A DNA stretch of 64,000 nt from assembly GCF_002150735.1 (NCBI RefSeq), contig NZ_MUKA01000111.1:1-64000 (forward strand), in the 5' to 3' direction. The stretch comes from Streptomyces africanus (GTDB taxonomy: Bacteria > Actinomycetota > Actinomycetes > Streptomycetales > Streptomycetaceae). Made by a program: the position numbers and the translations under genes. Under the pieces are notes generated by a model. The model was not told the origin of the DNA. It saw nothing but the letters and a program-made list of their open reading frames with translations, and searched no databases. Below, in pieces: positions 9,301-16,716 of the stretch (position 1 is the stretch's first letter; the number at the start of each line of letters is the position of its first letter).

Positions 9301-10642
9301 GTTGGACGCCACCTCGCGGTATGCCGTCGACAACGCAAGCTCGTACTCCTCCGTCGGCTCGGTCGCGGGCTACGCTGAGACGGCCGTGACCGACCTGCGC
9401 ACCGGGCGCACCTACCGCGCCCGCATCCCGACCTCGGGCGACGCTCCAAAGGCGTACGACCGTGTCGCTGTGGTGCCGGGTTCGGGCGGCGAGCTCACCG
9501 TCCTCGTACCGGTCGGCACCGCGCTGATGGCAGTGCGTGCCCAGCGTGCGGGTAGCGGACAGCTCCAGGAGGAGCACGGGACCGGGAAGTACGCCGTGTC
9601 CCCGGACGGGCGTTTTGTTGCCCGGGCCACGGACCGCCGTCTTGAGGTCCTCGACGCCTCCCGTACCCGCCATCGGTCAGTGCCGCTGCCGTCGCCTCCG
9701 GACACATCGGACTGGATACCTGCCTGGACGGCCGACTCGACGCGGATCGTGGTGTGGAGCGAGCACGGCAACCTCTACCGGTCGTACGCCGTACAGAACC
9801 TGAGCGACAGCGTGCCGCTCGACGACGTCGTCCCGAAGGCGAAGGAACTGGACGGCGTCACCGTGTTGCGGGGTGGCGAAGTGGACAGTGTTACTGCGCT
9901 CCGGGGCAGCGAGATCGTTCTGCTGACCGTTGACGGCAGGCTCACCCTCGTCGATGCCGCCGATGCGGCCGTGCACACCCGCCCCTTCCTCGTCCACCCT
10001 GCGCCGAACTGGGCCGGCATCGGCTTCACCAACGAGATCTCCGCGCGCGGCCAGCTCCTCGCCCGTCCAGGGCATCCCGGACAAGTCGCTGTTGTCACCA
10101 GGACGGGAAACCTGCGCGGCGAGATCCTTCTGTGGGACGTCCGTGCTCCTCGACGCATCACCACTCTTTCGGTGCCAGGCATCACCGTGCCGTACAGCCC
10201 CGAGTCCCTGGCCGGCGCGCTCGCCTTCGACGCGGACGGCTCACACCTCGCCGTGCAGAACCCCGATGGGCGCGTGCGTGTGTGGGACCTCGACCGCAGG
10301 AAACAGCTGGCCCGCAGCACCCCCAGCACGGTCGGTGACATCCTGGTCGGCTTCGGGCCCGGCGACAGCGTCGTCACATACCTCTCGAACAAGAGCCGGA
10401 TCCAGATCCACGACCTGATGGGCGACGGCACGTCCGTCACGGTGCCGGTCGCGGGCGACTGGACGACAGGCCTCGTTCAAGGCCACCGCCTGACCATCGA
10501 CACCGGAGCCGTGCGTCAGACCTTTGACCTGCGCCCCAGCACCCAGTTCCGCACCCTGTGCACCGCCGCAGGGCGCGACTACACCAAAGCCGAGCGCAAG
10601 CTGCTGCCGGAGGGAACCCCGTCGAAGCCGCCCTGCTCCTGA
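6356..10642 (+). CDS. Trypsin-like protease / nSTAND ATPase / beta-propeller fusion
   Basis: 1428 residues from ATG 6356, preceded by an AGGGGGAG ribosome site; a TTG start at 6284 is less likely. Domain order: a trypsin-like domain (about 10-190) with a complete apparent triad, His41 in CTCAHVV, Asp87 in GIDVALL and Ser160 in GFSGSP; an nSTAND1 ATPase beginning at CPFKGLEAF (204) with Walker A GPSGCGKSS (244-252) and a Walker B-like VIFVDQLEEL; a single membrane helix around 648-668; then about 730 residues with WD-like repeats (phrases such as SPDGRF, VRVWDLDRRK). Codon 678 is a TTA, just after the membrane helix. This architecture is described as a signalling or conflict system typical of multicellular bacteria: the propeller senses, the ATPase oligomerises, the protease acts. 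No partner gene is adjacent. Confidence 0.9.
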   Translation: MTAVRGSDVLEASQVRIYSSAGRVIGAGFLVAADVVCTCAHVVARALGVSDGAEQGPGEPVVLDFPLLAGRPRARASVVSWRRGGIDVALLRLDAAVEGARPVQLVDGTGVWGHTFRAFGYPARADNGVWAAGTLHARQGSGWLQMEAQEPGPRIEEGFSGSPVWDDVQDGVVGMTVAAERGDRTAYLLPSAELIDERTLPPVCPFKGLEAFTEDDAEFFHGRDRDIARVHAAVRGRAVTLVAGPSGCGKSSLVRAGVLPRMRAEGMSVSELRPVPGVRAAAVLARGLIGVLEPGLGEVQRLTKAEELAGLLETADDVPTELRGRLLARGERAGHVIFVDQLEELAAAEPSAARDLFGLLTALAGKDGAAVLRIVATVRPDSLDELVTAGTSDLVSDAVQFLAALAAEDLGRAVTAPVDAVPGLWFEPGLPERIVADAGNEPGRMPLVQFALTELWKRRTRSMLTHAAYDDLDGVVGALVGYADDALAGLTQTQQDCARRLFVQLARPSDGDTFSRRPTRTTDLAPELLELARQLAPTKLVVLSPAPGGAGREEIVDLAHEALTRLWPRLRQWLLDSRDLRLWQEQVRADLRRWQEQHREPARLLSGGDLAEADRRLAEHPEDVSADERAYIQLSRRHARRGARLRQAAVGALAVLTVLAVVLALSTYQSLKETEEQLRTQAAGLLAQAADDRPGSDPATALQLALAAYETKDTAKTRQALLNQYARGQYLVGSYPSVWRGWVTGMDATPDARTLVVQSKPGGGNRSTIHVVTGALQGKPRARKLSGVPEGVLKTALSPDGRFFAATAGEGVRLWRLSDPQHPQVLDLDGRDLPEKAGGTLDFSSDGKRLLRTTDDHSVECANDTRRCIPAFAEAWHVPSGTRIDVPDRLVPETGLNEAAFTSDANTVVTVSYIDDDLRERIEIRDFTTGRLRYTSTVQDGAASLLAGGESIVRSQGTTKYGQALGRTPGRKTKLPHGGTWKLDATSRYAVDNASSYSSVGSVAGYAETAVTDLRTGRTYRARIPTSGDAPKAYDRVAVVPGSGGELTVLVPVGTALMAVRAQRAGSGQLQEEHGTGKYAVSPDGRFVARATDRRLEVLDASRTRHRSVPLPSPPDTSDWIPAWTADSTRIVVWSEHGNLYRSYAVQNLSDSVPLDDVVPKAKELDGVTVLRGGEVDSVTALRGSEIVLLTVDGRLTLVDAADAAVHTRPFLVHPAPNWAGIGFTNEISARGQLLARPGHPGQVAVVTRTGNLRGEILLWDVRAPRRITTLSVPGITVPYSPESLAGALAFDADGSHLAVQNPDGRVRVWDLDRRKQLARSTPSTVGDILVGFGPGDSVVTYLSNKSRIQIHDLMGDGTSVTVPVAGDWTTGLVQGHRLTIDTGAVRQTFDLRPSTQFRTLCTAAGRDYTKAERKLLPEGTPSKPPCS

Positions 10643-10782
10643 CATTCGACGCAACCGGCCCTCCAGTCCACCGGGCCCTTACCCAGCGAGCCGGGGGTGT
10701 GCTCGGAGTGCCACTCCCTCGTCGCGTCGGACTCGGAGGCGCAGGTCGATGCCAACCGAAGAGCTGTCCCGGAAGTCGCCGT

Positions 10783-11421
10783 TCACGCTTTGCCTGGTTT
10801 GGTTGCTTGGAGTCCTCGGGTCAGGCGCGCGAGCGTCTCAGGGACCTTGCGTACGGTGATGCTCTGTTGCAGGAGTTCGAGGTCGGCGCCGCGGGCGCCG
10901 AGGTGGGCCAGGAGCGGCTGGTACCGGTCGGGGCGATCGCGTAGGAACTCGGTGGTCAGCCGGAGCTCCAACCGCACGCATTCGATGCGGTGCCCGCCGC
11001 AGTCCACGGTGACGTAGTGCCGCCAGGGGCCGGGCCCCTGGCACTCCCATCCATCCTCGTCGCACGGTACTTCCACTGTGCTGACGCTGAATCCGACGCC
11101 GCCCAGGCTGTAGCAGGCGAAGTACTGCCGGGCCGATGCCAGCCACTGCGGAGCGGTCACACACGGAAAGTCCGCCAGCGCCTCAGCAACAGCGTCGACG
11201 TCGTGGCGTCGGTCGACAAGGATGTCGACATCGCCCACGGACAGGTCGACGCCCTGCAGGCAGGCCGCTGCCGTGCCGACGAGCCGGTACCGCAGCCCCG
11301 GAGCGACAGTCCTGATCAAGTCAAAGCCGGTGCGTAGCACCGCCTCCAGTTCGTGGCGGTCGCGCAGCGGCTGAGTTTCGGTCCCATCCATGGTCGACAG
11401 GGTGCCCGATGGGTCTGACAT
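10783..11421 (-). CDS. Nucleotidyltransferase-fold protein
   Basis: 212 residues. RYRLVGTAAACLQGVDLSVGDVDILVD near residues 44-69 matches the G-S/T...DxD core of minimal nucleotidyltransferase folds, with GDVDILVD supplying the metal-binding acidic pair. No toxin partner (such as a HEPN protein) is adjacent, so the usual MNT/HEPN toxin-antitoxin reading is not supported. Homologs in Streptomyces are annotated only as nucleotidyltransferase domain proteins. ATG 11391 (residue 11) is an alternative start. Confidence 0.75.
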   Translation of the reverse strand: MSDPSGTLSTMDGTETQPLRDRHELEAVLRTGFDLIRTVAPGLRYRLVGTAAACLQGVDLSVGDVDILVDRRHDVDAVAEALADFPCVTAPQWLASARQYFACYSLGGVGFSVSTVEVPCDEDGWECQGPGPWRHYVTVDCGGHRIECVRLELRLTTEFLRDRPDRYQPLLAHLGARGADLELLQQSITVRKVPETLARLTRGLQATKPGKA

Positions 11422-11511
11422 GGCTCGCTGCTCGCTCCCGCCGACGGGTCAGGCAGCCCTTGGTCTTCACCCGGCTCGTCGTCGCCGTCGGCCGCTGCCC
11501 GGCAACCGCAT

Positions 11512-11614
11512 CGACTGCACAGCGGACGGCGGCTACCGGGGCACCGGTCTGGTCATTCCCCGCCGCCGCAAGCACGGCCAGGATCCCGTCCCCTCCTCAC
11601 CGATCCCTTCTTGA
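11512..11614 (+). pseudogene. IS5-type transposase fragment
   Basis: The frame reads CTADGGYRGTGLVIPRRRKHGQD before a stop at 11612-11614. ADGGYRGTG followed by a basic VIP-R-R-K segment is the region around a catalytic Asp of IS5-family DDE transposases. The rest of the transposase is gone and no terminal inverted repeats are seen, so this is an immobile remnant. Confidence 0.6.
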
Positions 11615-11644
11615 CATCCGTCCCTCTTGCTCGCTCAATGGAAA

Positions 11645-11662
11645 TATCTAGACAACTAGATA
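11645..11662. promoter_or_regulatory. Candidate operator of the 11.7-23.3 kb catabolic cluster
   Basis: A perfect inverted repeat TATCTAG-ACAA-CTAGATA lies 39 bases before the first gene of the cluster, in a rare AT-rich patch. Its TCTAGA-like half sites resemble those of HutC-subfamily GntR regulators (DasR sites contain GGTCTAGACC), so the GntR regulator at 21157 is the likely binder. I saw no second copy in the cluster. Confidence 0.55.
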
Positions 11663-11700
11663 CATTTCTCCTCAAAAGGGGCAGAGCGAAGGTATGAGGC

Positions 11701-13410
11701 ATGTCTCGGTCAGTCACCGGCGGACAGCTGGTCGTGAGGATGCTGGAGTCGTTGGGCATCCGGACCGTCTTCGGCGTGCCCGGCGGTCAGACGCTGGCCC
11801 TCACCGACGCGATCCTGTCGTCGCCGGCGATGGACTTCGTCACCGCACGCCATGAGAACGCCGCAGCGGTCATGGCGGACGCCTACGGCCGGCTGACCGG
11901 GACGCCGGGCGTCTGCCTCGCGACGACCGGGCCCGGTGCGACCAACCTGCTCACCGGGATCGGCGGAGCGGTGCGGGACTCCAGCCCGGTCCTTGTCCTG
12001 ACCTGCAACAACGCCGGTGAGAACATCCACCGGGACGACGCGCAGAACGCCGACCACGTCGAGCTCTTCCGCTCCCTGACCAAGTACAGCCGCCTCGTGG
12101 CACACCCCGGCGCGCTGCGGCAGGCCGTGGAGGAGGCCTATCTCAACGCGATGTCCGGCAACCCGGGGCCGGCCCACCTGGACTTCGCCCGGGACACGAT
12201 CGAGGGGCCCGTGGCCGACGCCGACGCGGCCGTACCCGAGGGCGAGCACCCGATGTGCCGGTGGGTCACCCAGCGTCCACGCGCCGACGCCCACGCGCTG
12301 GCCGACGTCGCCACGCGGCTCGCGGAGGCCGAGCGCCCGGTGCTGTGGCTCGGCAACGGCTGCAACCGTTCCGGTGCGGGCGAGGCCGCCCTCGCCCTGG
12401 CCGAGTCACTGCGGATACCGGTGATCACGACGTTCAACGGCATCGGCACCGTCCCCACCACACATCCCCTGGTCTTCGGTGCGCTGAGCCGGATGGGCAC
12501 ACGGCTGTCCAGCCGTGTCATGGCCGACGCCGACCTGGTGCTCGCGGTCGGCAACAGCCTCAACGCCGTCTCGACCGGCCGGTGGCGGATGGAGTTGCCG
12601 CATGTGATCCAGATCGACGTCGACCCCGCCATGCTGGGCCGCTACTACGGCCGCCGGACGACCGGGGTCGTCGCGGACGCCCGGGCCACACTGGAGGAGC
12701 TGCACGGTCTGCTGGCCGACCGGGCCGGCGAGCTGTCCGCGGCCCGCTCCTCCTGGACAGCCGAGCTGCAGCAGGCCGAGGAGCTGTGGTGGCAGGAACG
12801 GGCCGCTGTGGAGGCACCCACGGGAGCCGACGGCCTATCGCCCGCGGAGGTCGTGCGGCGGCTGCGCACGGCCGCGCCCGACGACACCCTGCTCATCCCG
12901 GACGCCGGCAATCCGGGGGTGTGGTCGTACCTGTGGCAGATCCGGCAGCCGGGCAGCTACATCAAGCCGGTCGGTTTCGGGAACATGGGCTTCGCCGTCC
13001 CCGCCGCCGTCGCGGCCGTCGTGGCCGATCCCGGGCGCCCCGTGCTGGCCCTGGTCGGGGACGGTTCGCTCGGCATGAGTCTGGCCGAGCTGGAGACACT
13101 GGTGCGGGTCGGCGGACGGGTCGCGGTCGTCGTCCTCAATGACGCCGGTTACGGCAACATCCGCCAGGAACAGATCGTCCACTACGGCAACCGGACCATC
13201 GGCGTGGACTTCGGACCGTCCGACTACGCCCGGGTCGCCCGCGGTCTGGGCCTGCCCGCCGAGCGGACAGACCGCCTGGAAGAGCTCGCCAAACACGTCG
13301 GGGAAACCCTGAAGGGCCACTCCCCCGCCCTCTTCGACGTCCCCATCGACAGAAGCGTCAACGCCTGGACGTATCCCGCCTTCCGTCCCTACGAGCCGGA
13401 GGAGGGCTGA
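11701..13410 (+). CDS. Thiamine pyrophosphate enzyme, acetolactate synthase-like
   Basis: 569 residues with the three-domain TPP enzyme fold. The N-terminal Pyr domain contains FGVPGGQ and the catalytic Glu52 in TARHENAA; a central domain follows; the C-terminal PP domain holds the TPP/Mg motif from GDG at 453-455 to Asn480 (LNDAGYGN). Family members include acetolactate synthase, benzoylformate and oxalyl-CoA decarboxylases and ring-opening hydrolases. The CaiB-type gene next door recalls the oxalyl-CoA decarboxylase/formyl-CoA transferase pair, but the sequence looks closer to the acetolactate synthase branch, so I make no substrate call. First gene of the cluster, directly behind the inverted repeat at 11645. 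Confidence 0.85.
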   Translation: MSRSVTGGQLVVRMLESLGIRTVFGVPGGQTLALTDAILSSPAMDFVTARHENAAAVMADAYGRLTGTPGVCLATTGPGATNLLTGIGGAVRDSSPVLVLTCNNAGENIHRDDAQNADHVELFRSLTKYSRLVAHPGALRQAVEEAYLNAMSGNPGPAHLDFARDTIEGPVADADAAVPEGEHPMCRWVTQRPRADAHALADVATRLAEAERPVLWLGNGCNRSGAGEAALALAESLRIPVITTFNGIGTVPTTHPLVFGALSRMGTRLSSRVMADADLVLAVGNSLNAVSTGRWRMELPHVIQIDVDPAMLGRYYGRRTTGVVADARATLEELHGLLADRAGELSAARSSWTAELQQAEELWWQERAAVEAPTGADGLSPAEVVRRLRTAAPDDTLLIPDAGNPGVWSYLWQIRQPGSYIKPVGFGNMGFAVPAAVAAVVADPGRPVLALVGDGSLGMSLAELETLVRVGGRVAVVVLNDAGYGNIRQEQIVHYGNRTIGVDFGPSDYARVARGLGLPAERTDRLEELAKHVGETLKGHSPALFDVPIDRSVNAWTYPAFRPYEPEEG

Positions 13411-13412
13411 TC

Positions 13413-14606
13413 ATGACCGACGGCACCGGGGCACTCACCGGAATCAGGGTGCTCGACCTGTCGCGGTTCATCGCCGGACCCCTGTGCTGCCAGATCCTCG
13501 GCGACATGGGCGCCGAGGTCGTCAAGATCGAGCGGCCCAGCGGCGAGGACGCCCGCAAGCACGCGCCGTTCCACCGGCAGCACAGCGTCTACACGATGGT
13601 CTACAACCGCAACAAGTACGGGGCCACCCTGGACACCCGGCGCCCCGAGGCACGGGCGCTGCTGGAGGACCTCGTACGGCGCAGCGACATCGTGGTCGAG
13701 AACTACCGCCCCGGGACCATGGAGGCGATGGGCCTGCCCTACCCGCGGCTGCAGGAACTGCGCCCCGGCATCATCCTGGTGTCCATCTCCGGCTTCGGGC
13801 AGACCGGGCCGCTCGCGCGACGCGCCCTCTTCGACGCCATCGCGCAGGCCACGTCGGGCTTGATGAGCCTCACCGGCCCGCCGGACGGAGAGCCCACCCT
13901 GGCCGGCACGTACATCGCCGACTACATCGCCGGGTTCCACGGTGCGATGGGCGCGCTGCTCGCCCTGCTGCACCGGGACCGCACCGGGCACGGACAGCAC
14001 GTCGACGTGGCGTCCCTCGACGCGCTGTTCGCCTCCCTGGGGACGCGGCCCAGCGCCTACGCCATGCTGGGCGAGCACCCGCGGCGCAACGGTTCCCGGG
14101 ACCTGCTGACCGGCCCTGCCAATGTCTTCCCCGCCGCCGACGGTTACGTGTACATCCACGCCGGGACCGACCCCCTCTTCCCACGACTGTGCGGGGCGAT
14201 CGGCCGTCAGGACCTGGCGGAGGACGAGAGGTTCTCCTCGGTTCCGGGCCGCATGGCGAACATCGAGGAGCTCGAGGAAGCCGTCGCCGCCTGGACCAAG
14301 AGCCGCCCCTGCGACGAGATCGCACACGTCCTCGGGGAGGCCGGCATCCCGTTCGGGAAGGTCAGCGAGATCCCCGAGGTCGTCGAGTCCGAGCAGATCA
14401 GGGCGCGGGAGATGATGCTCGACGTCGACCACCCCGCACTCGGCACACTCCGGCTGCCCGGCATCCCGATCAAGATGAACGCCTCCCCCGGGTCGGTCCG
14501 CAAGGCACCGCCCCTGGTGGGCGAGGACAACGACCACGTCTACGGGCGGCTGCTGGGACGGTCCGACGAGGAGATCGCCCGCCTGAAGTCCCTGGGGGTG
14601 ATCTGA
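13413..14606 (+). CDS. Class III (CaiB/BaiF) CoA transferase
   Basis: 397 residues. The N-terminus has the typical GIRVLDLSRFIAGPLC and GAEVVKIERP motifs, then NRNKYGATLD and a putative catalytic Asp141 in LFDAIAQATSG, where the acyl-enzyme anhydride forms in this family. HGQHVDVASLDALFA and the C-terminal GEDNDHVY are also standard. It transfers CoA between carboxylic acids, so it should activate an acid intermediate of the pathway. Only two bases separate it from the TPP enzyme stop, so the two are cotranscribed. Confidence 0.9.
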   Translation: MTDGTGALTGIRVLDLSRFIAGPLCCQILGDMGAEVVKIERPSGEDARKHAPFHRQHSVYTMVYNRNKYGATLDTRRPEARALLEDLVRRSDIVVENYRPGTMEAMGLPYPRLQELRPGIILVSISGFGQTGPLARRALFDAIAQATSGLMSLTGPPDGEPTLAGTYIADYIAGFHGAMGALLALLHRDRTGHGQHVDVASLDALFASLGTRPSAYAMLGEHPRRNGSRDLLTGPANVFPAADGYVYIHAGTDPLFPRLCGAIGRQDLAEDERFSSVPGRMANIEELEEAVAAWTKSRPCDEIAHVLGEAGIPFGKVSEIPEVVESEQIRAREMMLDVDHPALGTLRLPGIPIKMNASPGSVRKAPPLVGEDNDHVYGRLLGRSDEEIARLKSLGVI

Positions 14607-15485
14607 GTGAGCGTACTGACGCACCACCCCACCCACCTGCGCGTCGACCGGTCCGCTCTGGCCCTGGCAGGGGAAGGCCGCGTGTTCGACCTGTCCTCCG
14701 GGTGGTGGCCCGGCATGCCGCTGGCGCCCGGTCACCCGCCGTTCCAGGTCCTCACGTTCCGGACACCGGCGGGGGAACGCGCCCAGGGCTCCCGGGGAGA
14801 TCTGGAGTGGCTCGGGGACAACACCTCCCGGTTCGGCTTCATCTCCGAGATCCTCTCCTTCTGCGCGCACTCCGGCACCCACGTCGACGCCCTGGCGCAC
14901 ATCACGTCGGGGGAGAACGACGAGTGGTACGGCGGCTACTCCGCGCGCGAACACCTCGGCGACCACGGCCCCCTCACCCACGACGCGTCGACGCTGCCAC
15001 CGCTGGTGTGCAGGGCGGTGCTCGTGGACGCCCCCCGTGCGCTGGGACAGGAGACCCTGCGGCCCCACCAGCCCGTGGACGCGGACCTGATCTCCCTGGC
15101 GCTGGCTCGGCAGGACGTGCGCCTCAGGGAGGGCGACGTGGTGCTGTTGCGCACCGGAACCATGAAGTACTGGCCGGACACGCGGGCGATGACCGCGGTC
15201 GAAGGGGCCGGGCTGGACCTGGACGGCGCGACGCTGCTCGCCCGGCACCGGCCCGCCGCCGTCGGCAGTGACACCGCTGCCGTCGAGGTCGCCCCCTCCG
15301 GGGTCGCGGGCGAACCGCAGCCGGTGCACCGCCTGCTGATCCGTGACCTCGGCATCCCGCTCATGGAGTGGGTCTACCTCGAGGAACTCGCCGCCGCGGC
15401 GGTCCACGAGTTCCTGCTGCTGTGCCTGCCTCTTCCCATCACCGGCGCGACCGGCTCGCCCGTGCGGCCTGTCGCGATCGCCTGA
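14607..15485 (+). CDS. Cyclase-family metal-dependent hydrolase (kynurenine formamidase fold)
   Basis: 292 residues from GTG immediately after the preceding stop. The metal motif HxGTHxD is present as CAHSGTHVDALAHI (about residues 90-103), the signature of the cyclase/KynB family, which hydrolyses amide or lactone bonds with Mn or Zn. It resembles the larger branch of the family and differs clearly from the second cyclase at 19317, so the two are unlikely to be recent duplicates. Within the cluster it may open a ring or cleave a CoA or amide product. Substrate unknown. Confidence 0.85.
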   Translation: MSVLTHHPTHLRVDRSALALAGEGRVFDLSSGWWPGMPLAPGHPPFQVLTFRTPAGERAQGSRGDLEWLGDNTSRFGFISEILSFCAHSGTHVDALAHITSGENDEWYGGYSAREHLGDHGPLTHDASTLPPLVCRAVLVDAPRALGQETLRPHQPVDADLISLALARQDVRLREGDVVLLRTGTMKYWPDTRAMTAVEGAGLDLDGATLLARHRPAAVGSDTAAVEVAPSGVAGEPQPVHRLLIRDLGIPLMEWVYLEELAAAAVHEFLLLCLPLPITGATGSPVRPVAIA

Positions 15486-15519
15486 TCCACCATCCGTCCG
15501 TCGTAGGAGAAGCGACATC

Positions 15520-16710
15520 ATGACCACCACACGCGGACGCCGCATTCGCCACTGCGTGCTCGCTCTTCCGGTCGCGGCGGTCCTCGCCGCGGGCAGCGCC
15601 TGCGCGGGGATCTCCTCCGCGCAGAACGACTCCGATGCCGGTGCCGACGCCCGGAACGCCGCCGCGATGGCCGGTCCACGCTCCGACCAGTGGGACGACC
15701 TGCACAAGGCGGCAACCACCGAATCGCCCGCCACGTACCAGGGCCCCACCCAGTCGGTCACCGCGCCCAAGAACGTGAAGGTCGCCGTCATCACCTGCCT
15801 GAGCATCCTCAGCGGCTGCGTATCACCCGCCACGGGCGCCCAGCAGGCGGCGAAGCATCTCGGCTGGCAGGTCAGGGTCTTCGACGGCGGCGGCACGCCC
15901 GACAAGCAGAACGCCCAGATGCTCAACGCCCTCTCCTGGGGCGCCAAGATCATCCTCAACATCGCCATCGACCCGAACGCCGTCCAGGACGGGCTGAGGG
16001 CGGCGAAGCGGGCCGGCGTGCCGGTGGGCGCCGGATCCAACGGCCTCGACTCCCCCAACCCGCCCGTCAAGCCGACCGGGAGCAATCTCGGTTACGCCTT
16101 CGACGTCGGCCCCGACTACGCCGCGCTCGGCACGAAGGCCGCCCAGTGGGTGCAGGCCGACTCCAAGGGCAAGGCCAACATCGTCGTCTACTCCGACAAG
16201 GAGTTCCCGTCCGTGCTGGCCCTGCAGAAGGGGCTGCTGGACCAGCTGAAGACGTGCAAGGACTGCACGGTGCAGCCGCTGCGCTACTTCACGGGCAACC
16301 AGGTGGCCCAGGTGCTCCCGCAGTCGGTCGTCAGCTACCTGCGGTCCAACCCTGACGTCGACTACGTGTTCATCCCCTACGACCCGGCGGCGGCAGCGGT
16401 CGTGCCGGCGATCGCCCAGGCCGGTCTGGGCGACCGGGTCCGCCTCATCAGTGTGCTCGGGAGCCAGGAGAACCTGAACTTCGTGCGCGAGTCGCGGGTC
16501 CAGGTCGCTGACGCCGCATACGACAACCGGTACATGGGTTACGCGATGCTCGACCAGACGTCCCGGCTGCTCACCAAGAAGCCACTGGCCGAGCCGCACG
16601 GCGAGAACCTGCCCTTCGTCGTACTGGACAAGGACAACGTGCCCGAGTCCGGCTCCGACTGGCACGCCTCCTTCGACTACCCGGGCACGTTCGACGGACT
16701 GTGGAAGTGA
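15520..16710 (+). CDS. Ribose-type ABC transporter substrate-binding protein
   Basis: 396 residues from ATG 15520, with GGAGAAG upstream; longer in-frame starts overlap the cyclase. The N-terminus has a basic patch and a hydrophobic core ending GSACAG, a weak lipobox, so it is probably a lipoprotein or secreted. The mature protein is a type I periplasmic-binding fold (KVAVITCLS start, repeated Rossmann lobes), typical of pentose, ribose and autoinducer-2 binders that pair with RbsA/RbsC transporters. The first lobe contains four Cys in two close pairs, which may be an oxidised feature. Precedes its ATPase by 6 bases. Confidence 0.88.
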   Translation: MTTTRGRRIRHCVLALPVAAVLAAGSACAGISSAQNDSDAGADARNAAAMAGPRSDQWDDLHKAATTESPATYQGPTQSVTAPKNVKVAVITCLSILSGCVSPATGAQQAAKHLGWQVRVFDGGGTPDKQNAQMLNALSWGAKIILNIAIDPNAVQDGLRAAKRAGVPVGAGSNGLDSPNPPVKPTGSNLGYAFDVGPDYAALGTKAAQWVQADSKGKANIVVYSDKEFPSVLALQKGLLDQLKTCKDCTVQPLRYFTGNQVAQVLPQSVVSYLRSNPDVDYVFIPYDPAAAAVVPAIAQAGLGDRVRLISVLGSQENLNFVRESRVQVADAAYDNRYMGYAMLDQTSRLLTKKPLAEPHGENLPFVVLDKDNVPESGSDWHASFDYPGTFDGLWK

Positions 16711-16716
16711 GGTCCG

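Noticed and set aside
10783..11421. MNT/HEPN toxin-antitoxin pair
   Set aside because: Only a nucleotidyltransferase-like gene is present; no HEPN gene is next to it.
11701..14606. Oxalate degradation (oxalyl-CoA decarboxylase plus formyl-CoA transferase)
   Set aside because: The TPP enzyme looks acetolactate synthase-like at its N-terminus, and the importer, cyclases and kinase do not fit oxalate use.
13389..16085. 898-codon open frame on the minus strand
   Set aside because: It lies opposite three well-supported genes with catalytic motifs, has no recognisable domain, and is the expected antisense shadow in very GC-rich DNA.
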